Assembly (NCBI GenBank): GCA_902805475.1
Contig: CADCSX010000007.1
Coordinates: 1,550,001 to 1,614,000 of the forward strand
Direction of reading: 5' to 3'
DNA: 64,000 bases
From: Entonaema liquescens
Taxonomy: Eukaryota > Ascomycota > Sordariomycetes > Xylariales > Xylariaceae
Part shown: one piece after another, positions 36,516-49,069 of the stretch
Layout: each line of letters starts with the position of its first letter
How positions within the stretch are numbered: the first letter of the stretch is position 1
Notes under the pieces: model-generated
Told to the model about the DNA's origin: nothing
Database searches by the model: none
Seen by the model: the letters and a program-made list of their open reading frames with translations, nothing else
Translations under genes and position numbers: made by a program

Positions 36516-37746
36516 ATGTCGGGTTGGAAGGATAAAGGTATGGGTATCGTTAAGAATGGTTGGCACCCCGAGAAAGAAGGGACATCATTGAAGGGTCAAG
36601 TCGTAAGGCCTCATCTATATACTCCCTAGTTGATACTAATTAATACTTGCTTGCTAACACAATTACCAGAAAAGCCTTGTCGGTCGGGGAGATAAGACCA
36701 CCTCTTCACAATCTTCTTCTAACCATAGTGCTACTCCAATATCCTCGTTGCGTGATCCCTCCTCCTTTGGTCCTCCCCCTAAACGTACCGGAGTTAGTGG
36801 GAATGCAACTGAATCTGGGTCTCAAAGCCCTATATCCCCCATGCATTCCGGTCATACGTATGGTGTCCAGCAACCACATCAACACCAAGCAGAGGAGCCC
36901 ACACCAGAGCTACGGCCGTATAGAGTTGATACCACAGGATTATCAACATCAAATCTTCCCCCTCCGCCAGTAAGGAGAGGCACCCCGGATAAACGAGATC
37001 CGGTTCCGCCTCCCAAATCACCTCTCAAACCGAACGGCCCACCCTCATTACCTCCTCGGCTCCCCCCACGCAGCGGAAACGCGTCTCCAGTCCAAGCACA
37101 AAGCCCGGTCTCGACGGGAAACAACCAGTCCACCAACTATCTAAATCAAGGGGCCATTAGCCGACTAGGAGCCGCTGGCATTTCAGTCCCGGGATTAGGG
37201 ATTGGAGGGAAGGCGGGAAGTTCTGCTCCGCCACCACCTCCTACTCGATCACCTACTACAGTTTCATCGGCAGGAGGATCATCAACGAAGCCATCTAATG
37301 GACAACTCAACGAACTACAAAGCCGCTTTTCTCGCCTCGGCACTAGTAATACTCAGCAGGAGCCAACAACCGCACCGGCACAGGGAACTACTTGGGCAGA
37401 GAAGCAAGCAGCGTTAAAGACGGCATCGAGTTTTAGAAGGGACCCATCATCTGTGTCAATAGCAGACGCAAAAGCCGCCGCTGGGACAGCATACAACTTC
37501 CAGCAGAGGCACGGGGACCAAGTTGCATCAGGATTAAAAACAGCAAACGGGATAAGCCAACGATTTGGTGGTGGTGAGGCTAATGGGCAAGGAACGACGA
37601 CATCACCAATAGGACAAATTTCAGGGGTAATAGGAAAGAAGAAGCCTCCTCCCCCGCCACCAGCCAAGAAACCCCAACTATCGAAAGCAGTCAGCGAAGA
37701 TGTCCCACCTCCTGTACCAATGGCTTCGAGACCGAAATTTAACTAA
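36516..37746 (+). CDS. Conserved fungal proline-rich protein with GWHPEK N-terminus
   Basis: Model: 36516-36602 and 36670-37746 with a 67-bp intron, 387 residues. The short N-terminus MSGWKDKGMGIVKNGWHPEK joins across the splice to KSLVGRGD. Most of the protein is disordered and proline-rich, with SH3-ligand-like runs (PPPPVRRGTP-type, PPKSPLKP, PPPPPPAKKP). A more conserved block lies at about residues 245-310: TWAEKQAALKTASSFRRDPSS and the RHGDQVASG segment. I think I have seen this block in uncharacterised ascomycete proteins, possibly ones linked to actin patches, but I cannot name the family. No enzyme domain is visible. The polyproline content suggests an adaptor binding SH3 or actin-regulatory partners. 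Confidence 0.75.
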
Positions 37747-38075
37747 GGCGAAGCGAGTAACGATAGGTTCACAACTACTGAGCGGAACATTCGCACCATT
37801 AATCGATCGATAATCGGGGGAAGGGGAAAGATTGAAAGTTAGATATCAAAGTCACGAAAAAACTACGGCTTCAAGCGTTGTTGGCAATTCATCAGTAAAT
37901 TAGGCTTCGGCTGCGCAATGCACCGGGTAGTATTCGTAAAAGAACGAATCTATGGAATAGGCCTAAATCGGAGTTTTATAGACATAGAAAAGAAGCGTCA
38001 GGTCGTCTGGGTTGATTCGTGTATGGTATTCGTCAATAATTTTTGGCCATGACCATTAATAGGCGCTTTGGGCGC
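37747..38075. other. Intergenic, convergent 3' ends
   Basis: About 0.33 kb between the proline-rich gene and TCTP; 3' UTR space only. Confidence 0.5.
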
Positions 38076-38849
38076 TTAAACCTTCATCTCATCCAAACCG
38101 TGCTTCCAGATGGTGACGTAGGGAGTAACACCATCCTCACGGTAGTTGAGAAGGACAACCCTATAATTCAAATATCAGTACGCAATCCGGTTTACTTGGA
38201 GTATGGGGGAAACTTACATTCCGTCAACATCCATGCTCTCACCAGTGTAGAACTCGTAGTCCTTGAAGTTGCTGACAATCTTCTTCGCGAAGGCCTGGGC
38301 CTTAGTCTGGAAATCCTTGACCTCCTCGTCGGAAGCACCCTTATCCTTGATATGCTTGGCGAGCTTCTTCATGTAACCTATGTACGTGACGTTAGTGAAT
38401 ATACAGGTATCCCAGCAGAGTGAAATATGTCTTACCCTTTAGGTAGGAAAGATACGAGGCCTTGTCGAAGCTAGTGGGCTGGAGACGGAAGGAGTGGATG
38501 ATGTCGTTGACCTTCTGGGCAGAGTCGTCAACACCCTCGTCAGCCTCTTCGGCAGAGGCGTTGGCGCCGGTGTCTTCACAAATCCATTAGCAATTAATCT
38601 ACTGGCTACCTGCCAACACGGCACAGAAGAGTTATGAAGTTAACATACCGACATTGACGGCGCCGATCTCAATCATGGTGCAGTCGGCCTCGTAGGCGAT
38701 TCCATCAACCTCCTTCAGCTTGAAGGAGTCGGACAGGAGCTCATCCTTGCTCTCAGTAAGGGCGTCCTATACAGAGAAGATCATCAGTACGTGTTTACAG
38801 AATTTTTCAAGTAGGAGGCGTGTAAAGTACATACCCTGAAGATAATCAT
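38076..38849 (-). CDS. TMA19: Translationally controlled tumour protein homologue (TCTP/Tma19)
   Basis: Small abundant protein associated with ribosomes and growth control. Five exons on the minus strand: 38849-38835, 38766-38649, 38573-38436, 38377-38218, 38160-38076, total 171 residues, every junction in frame. Exon 1 encodes only MIIFR. Motifs: DALTESKDELLSDS, YEADCTMIEIG, the helical hairpin with YLKGYMKKLAKHIKDKG, the TCTP signature around SNFKDYEFYTGESMDVDGMVVLL, and a C-terminus with TIWKHGLDEMKV. Length matches the family (about 167-172). Introns are 57-75 bp, too short to host a typical snoRNA. Confidence 0.97.
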
Positions 38850-40210
38850 GTTGGCGGTTAGAGTAGAGGAATCTGATGAGCGATAGACGAGGAGAAGAAT
38901 ATGTGATCGTTGAAGAATAAACGATGGGAAGGTTGTTAAGTAGAGGAGGAAAAAGACGGCTTTTGCGACAGATAATGAGGGGCAGATTTTCCTGGCGGAG
39001 ACCCTCAAAATTTTGGGCAGGACGAAAGTGGGAGTTTCAATGGAGGGGCGACCGCACTAAACCTAATGTAGTGTTTCGATTAGATCTAGAATTTTTTGCT
39101 CCGTATTTTTTAATCTTGTGGAATCTTAGGTATCTAAGTACACTGGTAGATATTACATAAGGTATATGGTATAATGCATATAGTCCTTTATTACTCATAT
39201 CTATTCAAATACCTATCCTATGCTTAATAAAAGGCTTATGTATACAACGCATCTCGGTGTGTTAGACGGACCCGCAGGTCTAACTCCTTGAATACATAAT
39301 CGTCGAGATCGGATTTCCGAGGCGTTTGTATTACCCGAAGTATTACATATACATGTGCAATATATACAGAGATATACCCGAACAATTCCAGGTTATTACC
39401 TAGATTAGGACATTGAACGAAGTAGGTACCTGAGCGAATCCACTTTGCCACTAATGTTCAACATGCAGAATGCACAATGCGCGAAGCTACGAGACGAGAG
39501 AGCAACACAAAGTTAAGTAGCTTATTAATAAGTTATAAGTACACAAATAAGCTTCAAATAAATGCAATTCATACGACAATGGCATGCATTCCTTCAAAAA
39601 CTTGTCGTCCGTCTTATTTGTTCACCGTAAGGTCGTTCAGGTCCCAATCAGATCAATCGGACCATATGCTTTCATGCGTCATTCTCGACGTACATACGAT
39701 TGGTACTGCACACAAGATATGGTAAACGTGGTGGACGTGGTAGACGGGAGAAAACAGGTGATCTCGGACCTGCACGGCTAAGGCAGCCGAGATTGATAAA
39801 ATTGATAAAAAGGGGGACCCGCATATTAGCTAAACTCATGCACTGACAATGGAATGATGACGGACCACTCAGAAGCTAATTTACATTTGCGCCTCCAACG
39901 CGCCAAAACTTTATCCTACTCAATCCTCAGAGTTGGGACTCCCTAAAATAAAAATAATTCAAACTCCCTACAACACCCTTCCAATAATTAACTTTTATTT
40001 AACTACTTACACTCCTTTTCTTCTTTCGCGACGATCCTTTCTTACAACTCCCGCCACACACGTACTGTACTGGTAAAAAGCTTGTACTGGTAAATTACGC
40101 CAGTACAACTTTATTCATCTCACTTCTTTTTTTTTTCTACTTTAAGTCCCTCAATTATACTCATACTCATACTCTCATAACTACGACTTCCTGCGCTTGG
40201 AAATCTCGTC
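38850..40210. promoter_or_regulatory. Divergent promoter region, TCTP and SUR2
   Basis: About 1.36 kb. The last 350 bp before SUR2 are pyrimidine-rich and contain no ATG after about 39857, consistent with a leader. No gene seen. Confidence 0.5.
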
Positions 40211-41379
40211 ATGGCTACTAATATAACGTCCAACACGGACCTCCCACCGCTTCCGTCTTACCAAGTTACCGTGGCGCCGGATCTATTATCATGGATGCCT
40301 GATTTCTATCTATCCATCCTCGCGCCCACCATCGCGTATTGGATCGTCTCCATCTTCTTCCATATTATTGACACCTTGGACCTATTCCCTCAATATCGCC
40401 TGCACACTCCCGCCGAGATTGCGCAGCGCAACAAGGCCTCGCGATTCGAGGTCCTTCGCGATGTTCTCTTCCAGCAGGTTATTCAAGGCGTTATGGCCTA
40501 CTTCTTAAACGCCACTGATCCGCCACAATATACGGGTATGGAGGATTATGATGTTGCCGTCTGGGCGACAAGAGTTCGTTTAGCGCAGAGGGCCCTTCCC
40601 ACCGTGCTCGGTGTCCTGGGAATCAATGCTGCTACCATCTCTAAGAATATGGCCGTGTCTCACCCCTTCTTAGCTGGTGCTCTCGCTGGCGGTCATTACC
40701 CCTTCCTCACCTCCGAGCTCGCCGGACCAGACGGAGCTTTGGTACCCGCTTTCGCCACTTGGGAGCTCCTAGTCGCCAAGGCTATCTACTGGGTTCTCAT
40801 TCCCGGCTTCCAGCTCTTCGTCGCCGTCACCGCCCTAGATACTTGGCAGTACTTCCTTCACCGATTAATGCACCAGAATAAGTGGCTCTACAGTTGGTAT
40901 CCCTTTCCCTTTTTTGGTAATCAACATTGACTAACAGCCTTATAGCTACGTTCCACTCGCGACACCACCGCCTCTACGTTCCTTACGCATATGGAGCTTT
41001 GTATAACCATCCGTTCGAGGGTTTCCTTCTCGACACGGCCGGCGCCGGCCTTGCGTATAAGCTCGCGCTTATGACACCTAGGCAGGGAATATTCTTCTGG
41101 GTTATGTCTTCGATCAAGACCGTCGACGACCACTGTGGATATGCTCTTCCCTGGGACCCGCTTCAGCACATCACTTCGAATAACGCCGCTTACCACGATA
41201 TTCACCACCAGAGCTGGGGCATCAAGACAAACTTCGCCCAGCCATTCTTTACTTTCTGGGACAAGTTTTTGGGCACTATGTGGCACGGTGACACATCGCT
41301 GAAATACGAACGCTCGAGGACCAAGGCCCAAGAGTTCGTGGAGGCGGAAGCTAAAAAGACATCTGCAAAGGCCCAGTAA
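40211..41379 (+). CDS. SUR2: Sphinganine C4-hydroxylase (Sur2-like)
   Basis: Endoplasmic-reticulum di-iron oxygenase of the fatty-acid hydroxylase family, converting sphinganine to phytosphingosine in ceramide synthesis. Model: 40211-40892 and 40946-41379 with a 53-bp intron (branch-like TGACTAAC), 371 residues. Histidine boxes: FLHRLMH before the splice, then HSRHHRLYVPYAYGALYNHP and YHDIHHQ after it. Membrane segments lie at about residues 35-55 and in the LLVAKAIYWVLIPGFQLFVA region. The unspliced frame would end at 40930 and lose two of the three boxes, so the splice is required. The donor GTTGGT is weak but is the only one that keeps frame. Sur2 is favoured over Erg25/Erg3 by the LYVPYAxGALYNHP wording. 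Confidence 0.93.
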
Positions 41380-42394
41380 ACGGCCTTGTCACGCGCACTG
41401 GTTTTGTGCACACATTCGTTGTATTATCCTAGGGACATTCGTTACTTTTATCTTCCAAGGCGTGACTAGGCATTCTGGATTGAACGGGTTGAAGTGGCAT
41501 GAGCTATTTACATTCGGGAAGCATAGGAGGGGCGTTTGCTTGATTCTTAGCACCGTGGCTCGACAGTTGTGTTTTCTGGGGAGGATGCCGGGTCGTGTTT
41601 CGATGCTGTACCGTTTGCAACATTCAAACTATGTATGTCTTGAATGTTACACCGGGCTGTACGCATCGATAGGTACCCGAGGGACGATTAATGCGGGAAA
41701 TGAACAGCCAATTCAGGTGGTGCGAAGTGAGCAAAGGCGTTGGCGTTGGATGCCGGCACAATCAGGATGCGTAGCAGTGCGGCTGTAGACAGCCGCAGCT
41801 ACGGCTTCCCGTACGTAATCTTAATATATCACTCACATTCGATCGCTACAATTACTTAAAGTTCCATTACTTATTTTCGAACTACCAAATTGGTAGAGTT
41901 CAAGGAATGTGATTCTTCATAAGCTTCATCCCCACGGCTTAGGTGTGATGAGCCAGTGCCAAGTAATTATATATCTCATGTTCTGCTACCTAACTTCACA
42001 AGTATCACAAACGAACTCTTCTCATCTTATTAAATTAGATTAAATCCGAACGAAACTCTCACATTGGATATTGTACTACATGAAGCCTTGTCAATATGTT
42101 GACATTGGCGTAACACCGCAGCTATCTGATTGTAGCTCATATAAGAGGTATCTGAGTATATGCATAAAGCAACCCGCCATTCCCGTCTTCTCGGGGTAGG
42201 AAGGACGTTTAATTGAATTACGATGCGACCTATTATACACGACAAACACATAGCCCCTTACAGCTGAGATGAACAAATGAATATAAACCACGTTGGTACT
42301 CCAATTTGAAGCTTGTCCTTCATTCCTATGTAGTTGAATATTCTCTCTTGAAGACATTTTAGTTTGCTCGAACATCGTAAGAGTCATTGAGATC
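41380..42394. other. Intergenic, SUR2 3' end to DUF7704-like gene
   Basis: About 1 kb. It holds the SUR2 3' UTR and the next promoter; no repeat or recognisable ORF. Confidence 0.5.
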
Positions 42395-43080
42395 ATGGCG
42401 AAAAGCTGCTTGCCCGCGTTCCCGCTCGTCGTGTTCGGCGTCGTCGAGCCTGTCCTTCTGTACGTGCCCAGCCTTAATTTATATATATATATATATTTTT
42501 CTTTATCTTGACGTATATATGCTATTGCCATATTCCATAACATACCTATCTATAAATAAAATAAAATGAAATGAAAAAGGATAAGTACAAGAGAAAAGAA
42601 AAAAAGGCTAACAGGAACCCCAGGATCTGGGCCTACATCGTCGCCCTCCGGGACCCCACCGCCTACTTCGCCGCACAAGTCCCCAACGCACCCATCTCCT
42701 CCTCCTCTCCATCAGAACCCCCTCTCCCGCCCCAAGCCCTCGCCCTCCTCCTCCAGCTCACCAACGTATTCCTGCTTCTCGCCGCCCTCGCCGTCGTCTG
42801 CTCCTGGACGTCGCACGCCCCCGTCGCCCGGTGGTATCTGACCGTCGTCGCGTTCGCCGACTACGGGCATGTCTGGGCGGCTTACCGCGCCGTCGGCCCG
42901 GACGTCTTCTGGCACACGGATCGCTGGAATGATATGCTCTGGGGCGGCGTCGGGGTTAGTTTGGGCCTGAATGCGATCCGCTGGCTCGCGGTGCTCGGCG
43001 CGTTCGGGCGGATCCGGGCCCGCGGGCCGGGCGTGCGGACGCGGAGGGGAGGGGAGGGAAGAAGAGGACTTAGGTGGTGA
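42395..43080 (+). CDS. Small fungal integral membrane protein, DUF7704-like
   Basis: Model: 42395-42459 and 42624-43080 with a 164-bp intron containing a (TA)n run; 173 residues. Exon 1 encodes MAKSCLPAFPLVVFGVVEPVL, a hydrophobic start. It joins to IWAYIVALRDPTAYFAAQ. Three further hydrophobic stretches follow (ALALLLQLTNVFLLLAALAV; RWYLTVVAFADYGHVWAAY; the last after FWHTDRWNDMLWG), giving about four membrane spans. The spacing of WHTDRWNDMLW before the final span resembles uncharacterised fungal DUF7704 proteins. Function unknown. The C-terminus is arginine/glycine-rich and exon 2 is strongly GC-rich. The alternative is an unspliced start at 42571, which would lose the first span. Confidence 0.7.
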
Positions 43081-46000
43081 GACTCGTGGCTTGGGGTGTT
43101 AGGTCCGTACGTCGTTCGTGCGTCGAATGGCCGCCGGGGGCGTCGGTGGTGTGGTGTCGCCTGTCTTGTCGAGCCACGATGTGCTGGGGAGAGAGATCGG
43201 GTTAGGTATGGGGTACGGTATTTTGCCTCGATGTCTTTTCGTATCAGGGGGGATTTATGGAATATACTTTGTGACAAAAGGGGCGAAGTAGTACTTGCAA
43301 ATTCCTAATATGATATTACTCGGCTGTAATGGTCTATCACCATGGGTCTGGTTACCGGTTGCTCCCAATGCCGTTTTTAAAACCCCTTATGGCTACAGCG
43401 TACTGAGGGCTCCGGTGACGAGACGATATCGTACTCCAATTAAACAAGAATAGTCTTGAATGCTTTCACATACCACTATCTGATTAAGTGAACCACGTAC
43501 CGCAGCCTTAGGAGACACCTTGCTAGGTTTACTTATAAGTCCCGAGATACTCGTAGCACTTTGGCATACACCCAAGCACGAGTTAGTATAACAGTATTAT
43601 ACGGGTGAAAACTCAGATCGATACATATCTTGTTTGGTATATCCATGGCCAACTTTTCTCGATTAGCCATATGTATATGTAGATATGATTATGTGTGATA
43701 CATGAACGTAGGTTTATGATTAGTGATGCTATATGCTCGTCCATAGTAGGTAACCACAAATACTCTAACTAGGAAGATGGGAAGACACATATGGGATATC
43801 TAACTCGTTCAATATATTTTAGCTTATACCATAAAGAGCTCCAAGCACCCGGGTAGATACATAAGAGACTAGGTTCCCCGAGGTCCCGTGAGTTAACCGG
43901 CTGCTGATGCCTATTTCTAAGACAGAACCTTCCATCGGCCAATGGCCCCTCGATATACACAATCAAACCCACAGAGTAGCCTTCGTTCAATATTCTTCCA
44001 TGTGGCTGAATGCAATGTATTTCTTAGTAGAGAACTACTAGAAATAGACTCCAAGGGTAATGGTCGAGGCTAAAGAGCTCAGTGATGTAATTATTTGTTG
44101 TCACTATATAAAAGTTGTTTCTGAGGATCATCATCCCCTTCATATACCCCTTAGTTGGCTTCGATCTACCCCCGGCGCTCATCGTAAATCCAGGAATAGG
44201 TTGACAAAACGTTGCAGATAGGGGTCCCCATTTTAGGGGTTCCTACTGGTTCTATCAGTGTTACCATATTGTACCCGGGTCATACTAAAGACTACAGCAA
44301 TGCCGATAGCTTAGAAACTCAATAATGTCTTTTAGTGAGATCCTATCTACGAACACCCAATATTTGGACTGCAGGTGACAAATTAAGAGTATTCTGACCA
44401 TGAGCCCAGAATAGATCCGAACGAGAAACGTACGTCCCATATTTCCCAGATGTTGAGGCCTCGGAATATGATATACAAGAGCTCATAAGTTCCCCACGGG
44501 TTTCCGTGCGAGTACCCCCTCTAAATACGGTTACTCATAGCGCAACGTAATATGGCGTAGAGACACCATTAAAGAAGGGATCACATATGCTGGTGTAGTC
44601 ATGAGTGACTCATTCATTCCAAAGCTTGATTTGAGTTAGGTTAACTACACTATTGGACTTCCTAAGGACCTAACGAAGAGCTACCAAATACTTTGTTATG
44701 ATGTGAGCACCACCTTTGGGTTTCGAGGCCTCGTGATATCGAAGTTCAAGGTACACATAATAACGCAAGTACACCATGTCGTCTATCATGAAAAACTAAT
44801 ATCCATAAACCGGCAAACCTAGCTAGACACTCTTAGGTACGCCTCAATGAGATGGCAGAGAGAGGTTTGACGGGAATATCGGTAGATTTGGTCTCGGCAA
44901 TAAAGACTACTCACAACGCAGCTATGATTGCTGTATAGAGCGATTTACATTTCAGAGCAAACGGGGCAGATGCGAGTTTCAAATAATGCATGCTTATTAA
45001 CTCAAACTTACTGTATTAGCTATCTCATGTATGCCGATGGGAATCTCACGACCTCTAATCATGGTAGGAACGTGTATGTTGGTCATGATCTAGTGGCCCT
45101 TTATCTTACTATCTGCTATTTCTCTCGCTATGAACGATACCTTTCTCAGGAAGCTTATCTCTTCGCTGAACTAGTGAATTCTTTCTCTGCCTACAGAGTC
45201 AAAGCTTATCAGGCCTAGGGAAAGAGGTATGTCCGAAAGGCTAGCTCGTGGGCTATTATTAGTATCTTGACCGTATGATGTGTTATTTGGAATAACAATA
45301 ATAATACGCAAGTCGGGCTCTGGATGAATGGGATATGACGAGACGGGCATGAAAGGTAGGCTAACAGATGGACACCTGAGTGAATGCATGAACTTCGCAA
45401 CGCATTGAAGTGGCATCTGTCATCGAGAGTAGGATGGTTCAGCTGCTTGTCCGTCGTGGCAAGACGGATCCTTCGGCCAGAGCTAGAGGTCGAATATTCT
45501 GGCCGAAGAGGGAAATCTCTGCTCAATACATATGTAGACGACGTCGTTCTGTAGGCGTTATTTTAGTACGTCTCTAAGGAAGGCATGGAAGACTCTGATT
45601 CAGCAGTGAGTAATCCTTCCCGAGCCTTTTGCGAACCAACACATAAAGTGGGTTGAGGCGAGGACTATCTTTCCGCTATAAGGGTCCATGTCAGACTATA
45701 GGCTGTAGTTAGAGCTGATCTTGAGCTGTTGGTGACGATGGATGGAGCTTGCATGCGCCCGACCAAATACGCGCTTCTCGACTAACGATCCTAGGCTAGG
45801 GCCGTACTGTTATGCTCCGCCTCGTATATCCGGAAGAAGTAATGCTTGAAACCATATTAGCTTTTTGGCCTTGGACGGCTGGAAGTGTTACGATGCGAAG
45901 AGGAAGAGCTTGATCGCCTCGCTCTGTATTCCGCGGAGCCGAGAGATGAGAATAATGCTACAGAATCATCTGCGATGATGAATCATGACGGAAAAGCAGG

Positions 46001-49000
46001 TTGCTTTTTTACACCAAGATTAACAAACTTCCCCCTATGCCAAGCTGAAATATCTTCGCAGATCAAACTTGTGGTCCAAGAGTCGCGAAACAATATGAAA
46101 TTGATGAAAATAAGACATGATTCGGGTAACAACATCGTCCTGGCAACGAGCGATCCAGTATGTAGCATCGTAACTACAAAAGTAATCGCCGACAGTGATA
46201 CCCGTGAAGTCTATCACGCTGGCGTCAGAATCTTTTGTGGACAAGGATGAGCCTATTGACATTGTACACATCATCGCGCCGCTGGCCCAGCAACTTGGGA
46301 CGCTAACTTAGTTGAAGTGGCTCATCTAAGTGTATGTATGCAGTGTGTATGCACTCCGGCTTGTATGTACGACGAGCTGAAATGCGCTATTGCGGATCGT
46401 GATGTTTCACTGGTAAGATAGAAGGGCCTAGCTGCCTAGCTGGCCGCATTTATGCCCTGAAGAATAATGTTGTTGAAAATTCTCCTAATGCTTGTCGTCT
46501 AGGACCGCAGAACTTTTGCTTTTCGTAGAAAAGAATTCGGCGATTTCAGCTTGCCGGCAGAAGCCATACTGCAAGCCACAGCTGTCATCTACAGCGTAGC
46601 GTACCAACAGACGGGATCGCCGTAATTACCTATTCATTTTATCCCCCCCCCCTGCCAATACATTACCGCATAATTATTACACACTAAAGTGTAGACATTA
46701 CGCGTAAAGTGTACCGCGGACGCGTTCAACGCTGAATATTTAGTATCGCGGTTGACTTAAATGGAGAGCATATTGCTTTTCAATAGTTACCTATTTTTTA
46801 TTTTTATTTTTGTTTGTTTGTTTGTTGAGCAGGACCTAATATGCCAAGTTGGTTGGGCAAGGTCTTTTCTTTTGTTTCTCGATATGTAATACAGATCCAA
46901 CGAATGTTGATGGTCGATTGATTAAGTTCTTATTGTATAGAATTATTGTTCCACCATACCAGGTTATCCCAAGTTAAGTCGCATTTAATGCTGACGAGAA
47001 AAGTAATATGGCCCGGCAGATCTTATTGCTACAACATCGCCGTTGTAGACAGACGTGTCAACGGAGGACGTACTCCATACAGGCCAATTAGAGGAAGACA
47101 TGAAAAATTTAAGAGTCAATATGATGTTAACATATTCAAGCAAACGAAACGACAAGCCTCATTCGCTATTGTTATTTCATTCTGAGACATGGACTGGTCT
47201 GGAAGTAGTCGATTAACTATCGTCAACCAGCTTGCGATAGGTTGAAACTTGAGTGGATTGCGAGACCTGGAGAAAATTGGATAATAAGGTGGTATGCAGT
47301 CTAATGCAGCTGTGATTGGCGAGTACATATGTACTGCATGTTTGGTTGGTTGGCTGTGTTAGTTTCTTCTGTGGCACGCATTATGCAAGCCACCAGTCCG
47401 AGTTCTAGCGTCCCTATGAGATAGCCTTTAGAACAATAGAATCCTAGAATGTGTTCCACGCTAATATTATAGCTTTGGTACAATTCTGAAGCCGAAACTT
47501 GCTTACGTAGGTATTTACCTAGGTACCTAGGAAAGGTATAACTAACTATAACTATAACAACCAACGTACAAACATAATTCGAAAAGAATTATTACTATTC
47601 TTGGAACAATTCTATGCTATCGACATAGAGGACATAAGAGCATAATGCATTCTGCGAGCAGTGAAACGGAATGAGATTGTAGGTTGGTCTTTACGTCGTA
47701 CGGTTTCGGGCTTGATTTTATTTCTTACAGAGAGACATCCAATTCATTGTTCGCATGCGTGTAGCTTGAAGCTAATGCATACCCTATTATATCAAACCAA
47801 CCAATGATATCGAGTTTCGAGGTTTCTCCTTTTCCTTTTTCGTCTCAATCGAACCTTGTATTTTCCTAACCCGGCCAAGATCTGCTTTCCTCGTCATCCC
47901 ATCAAACTTGTCGTCAACTGTCGTCATTTCCTTTTCTCTCAGTCCTTCAATACCTTCTTATTCCCTTCGAAGACGGGCTAGTGGGCTAGTGATCTCATAC
48001 AAAGCACTTGTAAAACTTGAAATTGTCTCTAACAAATTATCGTCATTGTTATCGCATCCGTAGTACATATTCCATATAATTCTTTCCCTTCCGGCCAATA
48101 TTTTGGCGGTGAGCTTACGAGATGCATAAAGCATAAGAGAAAAGCAATAATAATGCTCAGCCTCTCATTTCATGTTCATGATGGTCATACTCTCTCAAAC
48201 AAGTCCCAGACCAAACCTTGATTGAAGTATGGGATTGGGGGTATCAAGATCACTTTCAATTCTTTGCTATCTGGTCTATGGTTTGTCAATGCGGTCTTCA
48301 GCATCTTTTCTCAAGTTTTCTCAAGTTTTCTCAGGTCTAGAATACGCCCCATCTAAGCCATTCGAGTCGTTTCAGCCTTTTCAAGCCCCCCCTTATTTGA
48401 TCTATCTAGTATTTAGTATCTAGTATCTTGTCTAGTACCTTGTCTAGCATCTGTCTAGTATCTAGATAGTGTGTTAAGTCTTTTTTCAACACTAGCACGT
48501 CTCATTAGTACGCTCAGCTTACAAGCGACGCAACGCGTTCACCTTGTTTTTAACACACCTATTTTCTACTTCATGACACCCTCCCTTACAAAACTCGCTG
48601 AATTAGTCCTTTCTCAGATCTGTGAGAAAAAGGGTCTCTTACGCGGCCTTAACCTGGACCCTTACATCCGCAATCTTATCAATTTACATTCCGTATTCCG
48701 CATTCCGCATTCCGCTTTTTTTTAAGCGCCGCCCGCTAAAATAATTCGACTTACGGCGCTTCCGCATGTCCCAACTGCGAATATCATTGGCCAATTGATC
48801 GATTTTGCCCAAGCACGAAGAGTTGCATTGCACAATTGCTACGTTCCTGCGTCTGTCGAAACATTGCGACCAAGAGTATTAACAGCCCTCTCAATCAATT
48901 TATGGTTCTAACTTAAGAACTTTTCGGCGGTAAAATATTCCTATTTAACGTCGCTGTGCGGATCAGCCCATATATTGTCACATAGTACAGATTCCATATA

Positions 49001-49069
49001 TATCTCGATCCAACCTTTTTTTTTTTTCTTTTAAGCCTGCGAGGCCAATTTTTGATTTTCTCAAGAACC
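43081..49069. other. Gene-poor region, about 6 kb
   Basis: No open frame longer than 121 codons and none with a domain I recognise. The longest, 45885-46250, has mixed composition but no identifiable motif. Repeats: a C10 tract (46643-46652), three TTTTCTCAAG units (48306-48334), degenerate TCTAGTATCT copies (48405-48468) and ATTCCGC tandems (48687-48715). The last few hundred bases probably include the promoter and leader of the gene at 49070. Degraded transposon sequence is possible but not demonstrated. Confidence 0.5.
48687..48715. repeat. ATTCCGC tandem, about 4 copies
   Basis: Seven-base units with one variant unit, about 355 bp upstream of the ATG at 49070. Confidence 0.85.

Noticed and set aside
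45885..46250. 121-codon ORF in the gene-poor region
   Set aside because: No recognisable domain, no neighbouring compatible exons and no coding-like conservation visible; treated as chance.
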